This document shows positions 44,901 to 55,912 of a DNA stretch of 64,000 nucleotides, in pieces. The position numbers and the translations under genes were made by a program. The notes beneath the pieces are model-generated. The model ran no database searches. It was not told the DNA's origin and saw only the letters and a list, made by a program, of their open reading frames with translations. This DNA comes from Anseranas semipalmata (Eukaryota; Chordata; Aves; Anseriformes; Anseranatidae). The number at the start of each line of letters is the position of its first letter. Position 1 is the stretch's first letter. Location of the stretch: contig VXAA01001400.1 of NCBI GenBank assembly GCA_013399115.1, positions 247,782-311,781 on the forward strand, written 5' to 3'.

Positions 44901-47900
44901 CTGTGTTTGGGGTCCCCTCTCTGCTGTATCCTTGATATACTTCAAGGTGTTCAGGGTTTGCAATTCCCACCCGTTCCCTGCAGCTGTGAAGCGTGGGCTA
45001 ATTACCTGTGCGTTTTACGTGAGGCCTCCTGTCTCAAGGCAGTGCCACGCGAGCAGGAGGGTTGGTGTCATGGGGACGTGGGCGCGTAGCACCCTCTGAG
45101 GCTGCCTTCACCTAATGGCTCTGCTGAGCGCCTCCATGGGTGGTGACGTGTCTGCGTCTTCCTTTCCCTTTCCTTTCCCTGGAAAATGTCTCTGGATCCA
45201 CCTCTGCCCACAGGCTGTGGTGATAATACTCATTTTTCTAACCACTTCAAAAGCTGCCTGCTAACAAACTGCAGCCTGCACTTGCTCTTGTGTTCTGCCT
45301 GCTCACAAGTGAAGAGAAGCAGCAGCTGATTGTGAAACGCAACCCACTGTGTCCTGCCAGGGGCACCAGGGTCCTTCACAGGGTGAGACTGGGAGGCTGA
45401 CCCTCCTGGGAGCCCCTGCCTTCATTCCAGCCCCAAAATGCGTGTGGAAGGAGCAGCACAGGGTTGTAGAGGGATTGCTGCTCTTCCCCTTCCTCCTGGG
45501 TGCTGGGTCAGCTGGCCAGCTTTGCCCTGTGGGTTTCATATTGTGGCAAGCAGCTGTTTTTATCAAAAAGGTGCTGGGGCCAGATCAATAAAGAGCTGCC
45601 CTTTCCACCAGCGTTTGCAGATTTACATGATGCCAAATCCCAAACGGAGCCTCTTTACTGCTGGCTGAAGTGTCTGGATCCATACGGCATGCATGAGCCT
45701 TTGAACCCGGCAGCTTCCTATGTCTCCTGCCCTACATTTGAAGCACGAGATGGTCACACAGCCGCTTTGCTACAAGCAAAGCCGTGCTCTCCATGGGTGT
45801 GCTGGTGGGGGAGGCTTGCAGCCTGTGCTCTGCCGAAGTGTCAGGACCACGATGCCCCATCAGCAGAGCTCCAGCCTCCCTATGGGCTCACAGCCGAGCT
45901 GCTTCCCACTTTGGAGGTGGCCCTTAAAAAGTGAATTATTGCATCAGTTTAGTAAAGTAAATCAAATCCTGTCTCCTAGGGAAGAAAACAAGAAAGAAAG
46001 AGGGGGATAGTATTTTCCCCCAGGCTCTCCAGATGATGGATTTTTCCTTATCAATGCAAAATCTTGCAAAATACAGTCTTAAAAAAAAAATAAAAAAATA
46101 CCTGGAGCCTCATTCCATAGGCTCACCTATGGGATGCTCACCTATGGGACGTCCCTCTGCTCTTTTTGCTCCCCCTATTTGAAAGCCAGAGAGCAGAGCT
46201 GGGGGAGGTGGGTCTGGGAGGCGGTCCTGCTCTCTTCCTCCTGCAGCTACCTCCATCCTTTACTGGGCGAGAGAAAATGGGGGGTGCTGAGAGGGGCAAT
46301 GCAAATCTTTTGGCCATTTCTGCAGGGAGCTTCCATGAGAGGGAATGGATATGGCAGTGCTGTGGGACCAGAATGGGTTCGGTAGACAAAGCAGTGGAGA
46401 TTCAGGGTCGTGCCTTGGTCTTTGGGCTCATTTTATCCCTGATTTAGACCTCATGTGCCCCACCACATTGGTGCAAATAGTGTGTGTGGTGTGACTGTGC
46501 AGCAGCAAGTGTGGTGGGGCACAAAGCCTGGGGCTTCTCCTGTGGTCCTGGCTTCCTCCATGCTGGTATACTTGGATTTACTCCTGGTTTGCTCACTGCT
46601 GAAGGGAGATGTGTCAAGTGAGAACCCACCAGCAACCATTTTGCTTTCCTTGGCTTCTGCAGAAAACTCTTCTTGTATAATGTATGCTCTGAGACCACAG
46701 ACCAGACACAAAAATTCACGTCGTTTGCTATAAATTATTGTTTGTTTTTGCATCACAGTTATGTGAGAGCAGCAGTTAAAATGGAAGGGTGATTTTTGTA
46801 TGTTATCCTTAGTATTTCAGAATGGGCAGATTTCTGAAAATCAAAAAAGAAAGGGAGCTACCTCATGCTTTGTATATGAATTGAGGTTTGGCATATTTTT
46901 AGACTCTCCCTCTGCAATGCTGGATGCACCCCCAGAGGGGGCAGCCCTGGGATGCCCATGGAGTGACACCTTTGGGAGCTGCCAAGCCCAAGGCATGGCT
47001 GGTGAATTGGAGTCCACACAGAACTAAGTCCGATCCTGCTGAAATCAACACAACTTCTTTGAGTTTGGGGCTATGACTTAATAGCTCAAGTGACTTTGCC
47101 ATCACCTGGGATTGATTCCTCCTGAATCTGAAAGCTTCCCCCCGGGAGTCTCATCCCCCTCCAAGTCACCCCAAACACCCTCTGTTGCAGCTGAACCTGC
47201 AGATCTGTTGCTTGTCTCCTACTTTTCACTTTGCTCTTCCTTGAAGTTTCCCATGTTTGACCCCACGGCTGCACCCATGGGGGCCTGCTGGCCACAGCAC
47301 TTTTTTTCTCGCCCCACTTAAAAATGCATCAAACCCGCTTAGTGTCAGCAGTACACAAGGGCTGGGGCTTGCCTGGGATGGGGTGCACAGCAGGGGGGGA
47401 ACGTGGTCCCTGAGGGTGCCACCAGCTAGCCCTAGTGCCAGTGTGTGATCCTGGGGCCAGGCGAAGGGCACTGGTGTGACCGCTGGGTCTGGCGGTGTGG
47501 CTGCAGTGTGACCCGGGCAGTGGCATAGCCACCGTCCCGGGCAGAGCTGGGGTGCCCTGCACTGTGAGGGGTTGTGCATGTGGGTTTGCTGTGCCCTCAG
47601 CTGAAAATTCTCTGCTTTGCTCTCATCTCTGCCGTGGTGCAGCACAATGGTGAGAGGGGAGATGAAAGCCGTGCGGCTGCCGCGCTCTTGACTGACACGG
47701 TGAGATGGGCCCCTGGGCTGGGTGGGGGCTGCGTTCCCCTCACCCCACCAAACACGCACGACCTCCCTGGGGTGCTTGCGGTGCAGTGGCAGAGCGTTGC
47801 AGGGGCCCAGCCAGTGTGTGGTGCAGATGCGCATTGCAAACCGTGCCAAATTGCTGCTTGTGGTCCTGTGGCTCTGTCAGCGTTGCACCCCCTGACAGTC

Positions 47901-48130
47901 TCAGGGTCCCGCAGGAGTAGGAAGGAGCACGGCTAGCCCATCCTGTCCCTCTCACCCTGCCTGGCACCTCTGTCCTCAAAGTCCCTTCAGGCTCCAGAGA
48001 TCTCCAGGCGGGCACAGGGTCTGTGGTCCAAACACACTGACCGAGCACTGGGCTGCTGCAGGGGCACCAGCAGCTCCAGGGCCTGGGTGCTTTCCTTTGC
48101 TCCTCTTGGATGCCCAGGGAAAAGAAGGCA
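44901..48130. other. Intergenic, no gene seen
   Basis: GC-rich unique sequence with a CCTTT/CCCTT tract (45161-45180) and a hairpin plus tandem duplication at 46115-46150. Large minus-strand frames at 47226-47849 and 47740-48405 lack domains. Confidence 0.5.
46115..46150. repeat. Hairpin followed by a 15-bp tandem duplication
   Basis: CCATAGG-CTCA-CCTATGG (46115-46132) is a perfect 7-bp stem with a 4-nt loop. GCTCACCTATGGGA is repeated in tandem at 46121 and 46136. Confidence 0.9.
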
Positions 48131-48139
48131 GCAGAGATG

Positions 48140-48490
48140 AGAGCGATCGCATGGCCAGCCTCTGCTCTGGGGTCAGCGGGGATTGCTCCGCTGGCGTCAG
48201 GTTTATAATGACAGCATTGTGCCACTCCACCATGGTCGCGTGGCCGCACGCCTCTGCGCGCAGGGGTCTGGACAGCGAGCGCGGGTGTTCGCAGAGCGCC
48301 CTGGCGCCAGTAAGGCAGCGCCGGGGTGAAGGCTGCACACAGCCTCAGCTTGTTTCCTGGGTCGTGATGGTTTTTATGGAGGCGATCACATGCCTCATTT
48401 CCCATGGCTTCAGCCAGAGCCAGCGCGGGCTGGGTGAGGAGAGGAGGCGCTGGGGCAGGGATGTGCCGCTAGGGCTTGCGGCTCAGGCGA
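48140..48490. promoter_or_regulatory. CpG island about 4.6 kb upstream of RUNX3 P1
   Basis: By my count about 27 CpGs lie in roughly 340 bp at about 64% GC, an observed/expected ratio near 0.8. Flanking sequence is CpG-poor. No TATA box or convincing exon is visible. It could be an unannotated start site, an enhancer-type orphan island, or a GC-conversion hotspot. Confidence 0.5.
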
Positions 48491-49800
48491 GTGAGCCCTG
48501 CCCCGGCTGGGCTCGGCTGAGCACGGCCTTCAGCCCAGGCCACCGGAGTGGGTCACAAGCTGGTGGTTTCAGGACATTGGGGTGAGACACTGACCGGTGG
48601 TTTGGCTAAAATGCAGCGTGCCAAAATGATACAGTACATTGCAATGTGCAGGACTTTGCAGTGTTAAGGGCATGGATTTATTTGCTTTCAGCTGTCTTCT
48701 CAAATGAATATATGTTTTAATCCCCATTGGCTTGTGCCTCAGTTTCCCACATATGCCATGAAACCACCATCCCGCCTCCCTTCATCGCAAATAATGACTC
48801 TGTTTGGGAAACACCATGTGTGCTACAGTGGCTTTCCCTATGGACCAAACTTGCAGGTGCTAACACCCTGAATTCTTGCTTTTCCCTGGTATGTGGATGC
48901 TGGTGCTCAGGCTGCATTTGCATGTGTGCATACAGCGGGTGCTGGACCTGCTGCCCTGCAGCCTTGGGAGCGGAGTTTGGCCGTGATGTTCCCAAAGGCC
49001 AGAGCTTGTGGTGTGGGGAGACGCAGGCAGCTGCAGGCAGCCGTGGTTTTAGCTGCACCAAAGAGGAAGTCAATGAGCTGTAAAGCCCCTCTTTCAAGTA
49101 AGCACACAAAACTGTGTGCACTTAAAACAACCTGTTCGCAGCAATGAATGTCAATTCCTTCTGAGTTGCAGCATTTTGGTGAGGGTAAAAACACTGGGTT
49201 TGCTAAACCAGAAATGCCTGGCTGTTTCTGAGGCTCGCAGCAGTGAGGGCATGGCTCTGGTTGCTGTGCCCACAGTTTGGTTGGGAAGGTGCAGCTGCAG
49301 CTGGGCTTGCTTGACAGCTGGGGCTGTATTTGTGTGTGTGTGTGGGGGGGGCAATAAAGGTTCAGTGGCTTTTTGTATTTGAGCTTCGTTCAAAGCAATG
49401 CCCAGAAAGCAAACCCAGAGCTTTGGAGTGGTGAGAGCAAGGGGGAAAGGTTTGGGGCTGGCATCTCCAGCCTGGCTTGCTTCATTTCTCTGGGAACTGC
49501 CAGAGTCCAGTCCTCCCAGAAGCATCTGAGAGGAGACAAGCCTCCCAAACCAGGACTGAATTGGCCTCTTGACTTTGGGGCATCTACTACATTTTGATGA
49601 AGCCATCCTCAGATGCCCCAGGCTGCAATGACCCTCTCCTGAGGTTGCCACATCTCTGCAAAGCAGCCCTGGCAGGGCCGTAGGCAGCGACATTGGACCC
49701 TGGAGGCTGAGATAAAATATTGAACTGAAGCGAAAGAACAAAATGAATCCCTGCCCAGAAAAATCCCATCTCCCGGTTAATTTTCCATCCTGAATTGCAA
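48491..49800. other. Intergenic, nothing recognised
   Basis: Unique sequence with a short (TG)7 tract followed by seven Gs at 49331-49350. Confidence 0.5.
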
Positions 49801-50660
49801 GCCTTTTTGTAAGTATGTGAGCAGCATTCTGTTAATACCTCCATGTGATATTTTTTTCTATCAATATTGTTACTGGCAGGAAATATTCATCCTTTGCAGC
49901 ATGCCTGCTTGCCTCTAGCCAGCATGGAGGTCTTTCTGTACATGCAGGGAGCAAATCCATCTGAAGCCAATCCTCTGGCCACGTGGGAGAGCTGTGCATT
50001 AGACTCTGAATAGAGGGGACCATCCGAGAGATTATTTGCACACGAACTTTTAATCAGTTATTTTTAAAACATGCCCATTCCTGAGACATGGTTTGCATGT
50101 ACAATCTGAATATCAACGATGTCTTTAATCCAAGAAGCCAGATTAAAAACAAAGGTTCCCTTGATTATTTTGTATTCCTTTGTACTTTCTATGGGGTGGG
50201 CATTTCACCTCATTCTGGCTCCATTTCACAGCTCCTGTGGTAACATGGCTAACAACAACAACAAAAAAATGTAAACGGATGTAATAGTGCAAAAATTTAA
50301 TGTGGGTTTTGTCCTAAAATTGCTTTGGAGCCTCTTAGGGCTTGGGGGAGTGGGGGAATTTTGGATTTCCATGAGTACTGGTGAACAAGCAGAGTAAGTC
50401 GTTTGGGATGTTCATTACTCTCACCTAGATGCAAATAAATGTGTGTAATGAAGTGTGATGCCTGGGCTGGTTGTTAGTCTCCTTGATGCATGCTGTGAGC
50501 ACTGTGTAGGTACCATGTATAGACAACACATGGAATACCCATCAATTTGTAGACCACATAATAAACCCTTACATCTGAAGGGGCAAATTTGAGCATTTAG
50601 ATTTAAAGCCCCACTTGTGAAAAAAATGTGTCAATTCAGAAGGGCTGGAGGAGAAATTTT
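49801..50660. promoter_or_regulatory. AT-rich block, candidate conserved regulatory element
   Basis: The longest AT-rich island in the window apart from the P1 region, about 2.5-3.3 kb upstream of RUNX3 exon 1. The sequence is complex, with repeated TTTAAT and CAAT cores and an AAC/A tract at 50251-50270. Confidence 0.33.
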
Positions 50661-52479
50661 ATGATAGAGACTGATTTTGTGGATTACATGAGGACAATGG
50701 CCAAGGCCGGAAGCCGTAGCTGTGCCAAAGGGACTTGGTACCATGTCTGTGGGGCTGGTACAGCCATGACTGGGAGCAAATAAGGCAGTGGGAGGGTGAC
50801 CAAGAAGAAAAGCCCCATCCAGAGCCTCCCCCAGTTAGCACAGCTGAAGGATGTTTGCTGAGCATATAAATCAGTGCAGCTGAATAAGAGCTTCCACCTG
50901 GCACCTAACAATGGGGGAGGGAACAAACACTTTAAAAGCACTTTCCTCTCATCTTCATCATTATTTTTCTCCCCCTTGATTCCAGTGGGAACTAAGCCAG
51001 GTGGGAGCTGAAACTCACACCCCTTTTCTATATGGAAGGAGATGCCAAAACCAAAAAAAAAAAAATGCCTGAAAAATCTGAGTATCACCCAAGTGGACAC
51101 ATATGTGAGTGCAAGAGGCTTGTGATGCTGAGCCAGGCAGGGGTGGGGAGCAGGGTGCTGTCCACTTGTAGTCACCCTGCTCCTGTCTGAACTGTGGTGG
51201 GGGCTGGGGACCTGAAGGGAGCAACACCACTGCTCCAGTGGAAATGGCTTCATTGCCCATAGCTCACATCCTAGGGCTGAAGCTGTGGTCACAGATGGGC
51301 ATCTGGCAAGTGGAATCAAGGTGATGCTGTTCAACACCACAGATCCCACTCTGTGCAGTGCTAGGGCTTGCACTGGGTGTTTTCCAGGCTGGGTTGCTTT
51401 TTGCTTTCCTTTTGTGCTGGTATTTGCACAACATCTGCCTTGTCCAGCAGTCTGAAAACAGTTTTTCCCGCTCTTTGCTTAAAAGTAGAAAACAAGCTGG
51501 TTTTCAGTTGCAGTAAATATGGTCAGCTCCTTTTTTGTTGTTGTTTTTTCCCCAGCCTCTAATAATAATGCAGGAATCTGTCATGTCTTGGCCAATAATG
51601 TCTTGATATGTCTGATTGTCAGCATCCATTAGAAACTCAACCGAGACTGACAGCAGCAAGTGGCAAGATGTGATGAGTGCCAAATTCTATAAATACCTTG
51701 AAATTGTAGTTGCATGCTCTGATGCTCAGCACCTCCTGTATTGGGGCCTGTTTGCCTGCAGATTTTGGTCACTCAGGCTTAGTTTGTTTTACGTCATCAG
51801 AGAGCTCCCTTTTCTTAAGAGGGGAGATAAAGAAAAGGACAAATATCATCTCATGTTTCTTCCCATTTAGGGAAAATTCTTGTCCAAGGGTGATGATGGC
51901 AATTTTCTGTGAGAAAACCGAACAACCCCAGGTGAGGCAGTGATAGTGGTTCTTGTTCTAGGTGTGAGAGCCTGTTTGGTGCCAGTGTTTCTGTGGTTTG
52001 GCTCCCGCTGGACACTGCTGCTCCTGCCTGCCTGCCTCACAAAACCTGGGGATATGAGAAAACAGGTATTTTGGTGGGATTTAGCAAAGTTCCCCGCTGA
52101 GCCTCTGGCTCCAATTGGTTGCCCATGAGAGCCAGGGACACAATATTCCTCCCTGTCTCTGAATGCCCAACTGGGAGCCCCACTGCATTTTCAGGTGCTC
52201 CTGGAATTTTGCTGTGGTTGTATTACTGGATCAGCTTTATTACTTAAAATAATAATAATAAAAATAAGAATCATCTGCTGTCATTTGGGCAAAGCAGGGG
52301 GTCAGCCAGACCAGCTGCCTTCTTTCTGTCTTCCTCCTCCTCACTGGCCTTCCCCACCTTTCCCAGGAGTTATGGTGGCGGGTCCCTCCTCTGCAGAGAG
52401 TGATGTTTATTCTGCTGAATGTGCTTCATATTTTTGCTTAATACTAATTCACATAAAATCCCTGTGAAGAAGAACCACC
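50661..52479. other. Proximal upstream region of RUNX3, no gene seen
   Basis: Mixed sequence with a 13-A tract (51053-51065), a short (AAT)n tract (52248-52266) and TGTGGTT at 52213. The part at 51560-51720 is AT-rich and complex. Confidence 0.5.
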
Positions 52480-52955
52480 CATCCACACATATGGAAACAG
52501 TCTCAGCACACAGTACCAATAATCGTCTGCAAGGGCTGGAAGTCAGAAAGCCATGTACAGCTAAAAATTACGATACAGACGAGTTGTGAATGTGGGAGAA
52601 AAGGCAGTTAAAAGGAGAAAACCACTGAATGTAAATGGGCTATTACTTCAATCACCCAATTAGAAATCTACAGGCTCTCTTCTCCATTTCTTCTAAGGCA
52701 ACAATATAATTAATTAAAGAAAAATGTCTCGGCACTCCTCTGCTCTGCTCCCGTCTGTCACTCACCAGCGAGTCCGAGCAAGTTGCATGGGCCTCCCATG
52801 AACCAACAAATACAAACCATAAAATTATTATTAAAAAAATAGAAAAAAAAAACAAGCCAGAAGCCACAGAGATATCGCCGGGCCCATTGACGCCACAGAT
52901 CAGGTGACGCCGCTCTCCCACCCAGCGGATGCCGAGCCGGCGGCTCTGCTGAGCC
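52480..52955 (+). promoter_or_regulatory. RUNX3: RUNX3 distal (P1) promoter region
   Basis: This precedes the first coding exon and the tandem RUNX sites. Seen here: an AT core ATAATTAATTAA (52706-52717), an inverted repeat CATGGG-CCT-CCCATG (52786-52800), and two TGACG cyclic-AMP-response-type half sites (52888-52892, 52905-52909). An E-box CAGGTG overlaps the second (52901-52906). There is no TATA box at the expected spacing. CpG density rises only from about 52870, which fits the family pattern of a CpG-poor P1 and a CpG-island P2 (outside the window). The exact start site cannot be read; it is probably near 52940-52960. Confidence 0.75.
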
Positions 52956-53103
52956 AACCACAGAACCACGAGCGAGCCAGAGGCTACCTGTGCCGCCGGC
53001 GGGGTTTTCCTCTTCCTCCCCCTTGCTGCTGCCTCTCCCATCCCTCCTCCTCCTCCTGCCTGCCTCCAGCTCCTCGAGGGGAGCTGAACTACAGAACGAG
53101 GGG
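52945..53103 (+). other. RUNX3: RUNX3 P1 5' untranslated region (approximate start)
   Basis: A leader of about 150 nt between the RUNX sites and the ATG, rich in CCTCC/CTCCTCC. The coding frame is open upstream of the ATG back to a TGA at 52888-52890, but there is no in-frame ATG. A short out-of-frame ATG at 52929 (7 codons) probably lies upstream of transcription. Confidence 0.6.
52956..52970 (+). promoter_or_regulatory. RUNX3: Tandem RUNX binding sites in the P1 leader
   Basis: AACCACAG (52956-52963) directly followed by AACCACG (52964-52970). Directly repeated RUNX sites near the P1 start are a known shared feature of vertebrate RUNX genes and mediate auto- and cross-regulation between family members. 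The second copy here ends in G, which still fits the YGYGGTY consensus read on the other strand. Confidence 0.85.
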
Positions 53104-53161
53104 ATGGCTTCCAACAGCATCTTCGACTCCTTCACCACCTACTCCTCCACTTTCCTGCGTG
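53104..53161 (+). CDS. RUNX3: RUNX3, first coding exon of the distal-promoter (P1) isoform
   Basis: The exon encodes MASNSIFDSFTTYSSTFLR plus the first base of the next codon. It ends at a consensus donor (CGTG, then GTGAGTAC, GT at 53162). I recall the human P1-isoform N-terminus as identical at 16 of these 19 residues. Phase 1 fits the family, where the next exon completes an Asp codon and continues with a PSTSRR-type sequence. RUNX3 is a Runt-domain transcription factor that binds DNA with CBFB and acts in T/NK lymphocytes, proprioceptive sensory neurons, cartilage and gut. The Runt domain, transactivation region and C-terminal VWRPY lie downstream of the window. RUNX1 P1 starts MASDSIFE and RUNX2 P1 MASNSLFS, so RUNX3 is the clear match. 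The ATG at 53104 is chosen by homology; the open frame extends upstream without another ATG. Confidence 0.95.
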
Positions 53162-54939
53162 GTGAGTACAGACCAGGCTGTTTTGTTCCACAGTGGCAGG
53201 AAATGCTGTTGTGTTTTGTATTTATTTATTTATTTTGCAAAGAAGCAAACCAGCAGTGGGCTGTGATGCAGCTTTGCTGGCACATCTCTTCTCACTGCTT
53301 CTCACCAGGGTTTTACGTTGGGTCTGCAATGCTTTGGGCCATTGCTGTCCTTGTCCAGGTTTGGTGCGTTGCTTCCTCCCATTAGTTTTTTTCCTTTTCA
53401 CACGTGGGTTGTGTTGCTGGCCATGCTGGGGATGGTCAGTGTGGAGGTTGCGGAGGGTCAGGACTGAATTGTGCTGGGACTTATTGGATGTTTTTTCTAC
53501 TGTCCAAGTTGTTACCTAGGCATTAGTTGTCATGGCCTGGATGCTGTACAGGTACAGCAGGAGGTGTCCTGCGGGGGGAGTAAAAATCTGTAGAAGTGTA
53601 AAGAAATTGCTTCTAAAGAGAAACAGGTTTGCAGGGGGAGAAGGGCTGGTGGGGAGGTTAGAGCTGCATTCAAGCTTAGACTTTTATATGTTTACTTGTA
53701 TATAAAACTCTGAATGTGAAAACACACAGCAACTGTATATAGTGCTTTACTAAATATGTAATTTCCTTGGGCAGTGAATTTATGCAACCTGCTCTTATTG
53801 CCATGGCCTCTCTGCAAACCCTGGGACACAGTGGTCTCATGCCTCCTGTCTGTCTCAGAACAGGCGCATTGCCCACTAGAAGTGACTGCTTCTTTCTGAA
53901 TTTCTCCTCTGCTTGGTCCCAGCTCCCAGCCAGCAGCACCTTTTCCCAGGTGTGGCACTGGGGGGGAGCAGATTTGCAAACTGTCATAGTCCGTCTTTTT
54001 TTCAGGCCACTGATGCTGTTTCAGCTGTGTGTTTTATGACATGTAGTGCACGTGTGTGAGCACAGAGACACCCTGAAGGATTTATGTTGCAAAGGGATCT
54101 TTCTTCAGGAAACTCATGCAGGCTGCGGTGTGCTGTGCTGGTCCCCATCCATTCACTTCATGCTGGAGACTGCAATGCTTTCAAAATACTGCTCACAGGA
54201 ACATAAATACTTTGCAGGTGAGCTGCTTGGGATGAACCAGGTGATTTGGCCCATTCTTGTTTCTGCAGCCTGCAAGCAGGTGAAAAGCAGGAGGAATCCA
54301 GGTTGGCCACAGGCTGCCCACATCTCTTGCTGGGGAGTGTGGCTCCAAGGCGTATGATGAGACCTTTTTGGGAAGAAGCTTGGTGCTTGCTAGCAAGTTG
54401 GGCAGAGCTCTGCAAACTGCCGCCTTTTCCCTTCCTGGTTTTGTAGCTGCACTTAAGGAGCACAAGCAAAAGATTGAGCTGATCACAGCTGTAAGGGCCC
54501 AGGTCCTGAGCAACAGCTCGGCGTGTCGGACTGAACCTGAATGGATTGGGGCAGGGTGATTCTAAATTGAGCTCTACCTAAGGAGCAAAATAGAGCAGGC
54601 TGTAATTCTGTGGGGCTGTCCAGCTGCATGACCAGAAACGCGTTAGCCGAAGACCAGATTTTGGCCTGTTTCTGAGAATGCAAAATGTTACGTGTACTTT
54701 TGAGGCGGATCCATGGTGTCAACCTGCATTGCCGCACCTAGTGGCTTTGAATTTTCTTCTGAGCAGAGGGTGTTGGACAGGGAGCAGAAGAAGCCAGAGC
54801 TAGTTTGGGGTATGTGGGTGTGAAGCCAGACGGGGTCCCCCAACCCCACCATGGGTGCACCGTGCCAGAGGACAGGAAGAACAGGCAGAACAACCATGTT
54901 CATCATAACACCCTCCACTCAGGGATGGTGGCATTACAA

Positions 54940-55560
54940 ACGTGTCCTTTGTACTCCATGGAGTTAATTAAAGGCAGTCTCATGGCAAGGAAATAAGAGA
55001 AGTTTATAAAAAACATTTGCGTGGTTCTTTTTAATCTATACTTCTGCCTACACAAGCCAGATGAAGAAATGCCGGGGTTTAACTGGGCTTGCTCATTTAA
55101 AAATAAAAAGAGAGCAAGAAACAGAAATATCACGTCTTGTATGCAATTTCCATACAAATAGGAACTCATAAAAGCAATAAACATCTTTGTTTCAGACATA
55201 ATTTTTATTAAATGGGGGAGAATTAAATGATTAATCCAAGGATGGAATATGGCCAAATGGTGAAACATTTGTTTAGTATTAGGACAAGAAATCCTTGTTT
55301 TCTTTACGGAGCTCAGTGTGTCTTCTCCTGCACAGCTTTGTGCACAGCTAGATTTGGGTGAGTACTGCAAAACATTCGTGAACGTTCATTTAAATTCCTC
55401 GTGGCTTTTTTGTATTTGACTGCATTCATATTTTTTGTTTGCTTTTCTGGGCATATCCATGAAAATGGATGTTTGTTTGCACAAACATTTAAGGAATGAA
55501 ACGAAAAATCCCAAAGGTATTCACTAGTTAGTCTGGAAACACTTTTTTTTTTTTTTTTAA
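54940..55560. promoter_or_regulatory. AT-rich block within RUNX3 intron 1
   Basis: Complex AT-rich sequence about 1.8 kb downstream of the P1 exon, ending in a 16-T tract (55543-55558). A candidate intronic regulatory element, by composition only. Confidence 0.28.
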
Positions 55561-55854
55561 TAGAAAAAGTATTTTTCATCTCTCCAATGAGAAGCACCAT
55601 GTGGGAGAGCTGCACCAATCACCAGTCAGAGGAGCACGGAGGCACTGCTCATATTCACATCTGAGTAAAAGATCTCATGGGGCCTGAAATAAATTTGCCT
55701 CAAGTGCATGGCTTTTTGGATATAAACCCCATTTTTTGTAGGGAGGATGGTCTGAGGAGAGCAGCTCCATGGGGCGAAGAACGGTTGGCAACATGTGGTT
55801 CAGCTGACGTTCCTTGTGCCCAGAGCAGGTGCAGCCCCTTATGCTGCTTTTGGT

Positions 55855-55912
55855 AAAAAACAAAAAAGAAACAAACAAACAAAAAACAAAAACAAAAACA
55901 ACAACAAAAAAA
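55855..55912. repeat. A-rich simple repeat (CAAA/CAAAAA)n
   Basis: Low-complexity A and C only, apart from one G, with irregular CAAA units. Confidence 0.9.

Noticed and set aside
47740..48405. 221-codon minus-strand frame over the 48-kb CpG island
   Set aside because: No recognised domain; GC-rich CpG sequence lowers stop frequency in all frames.
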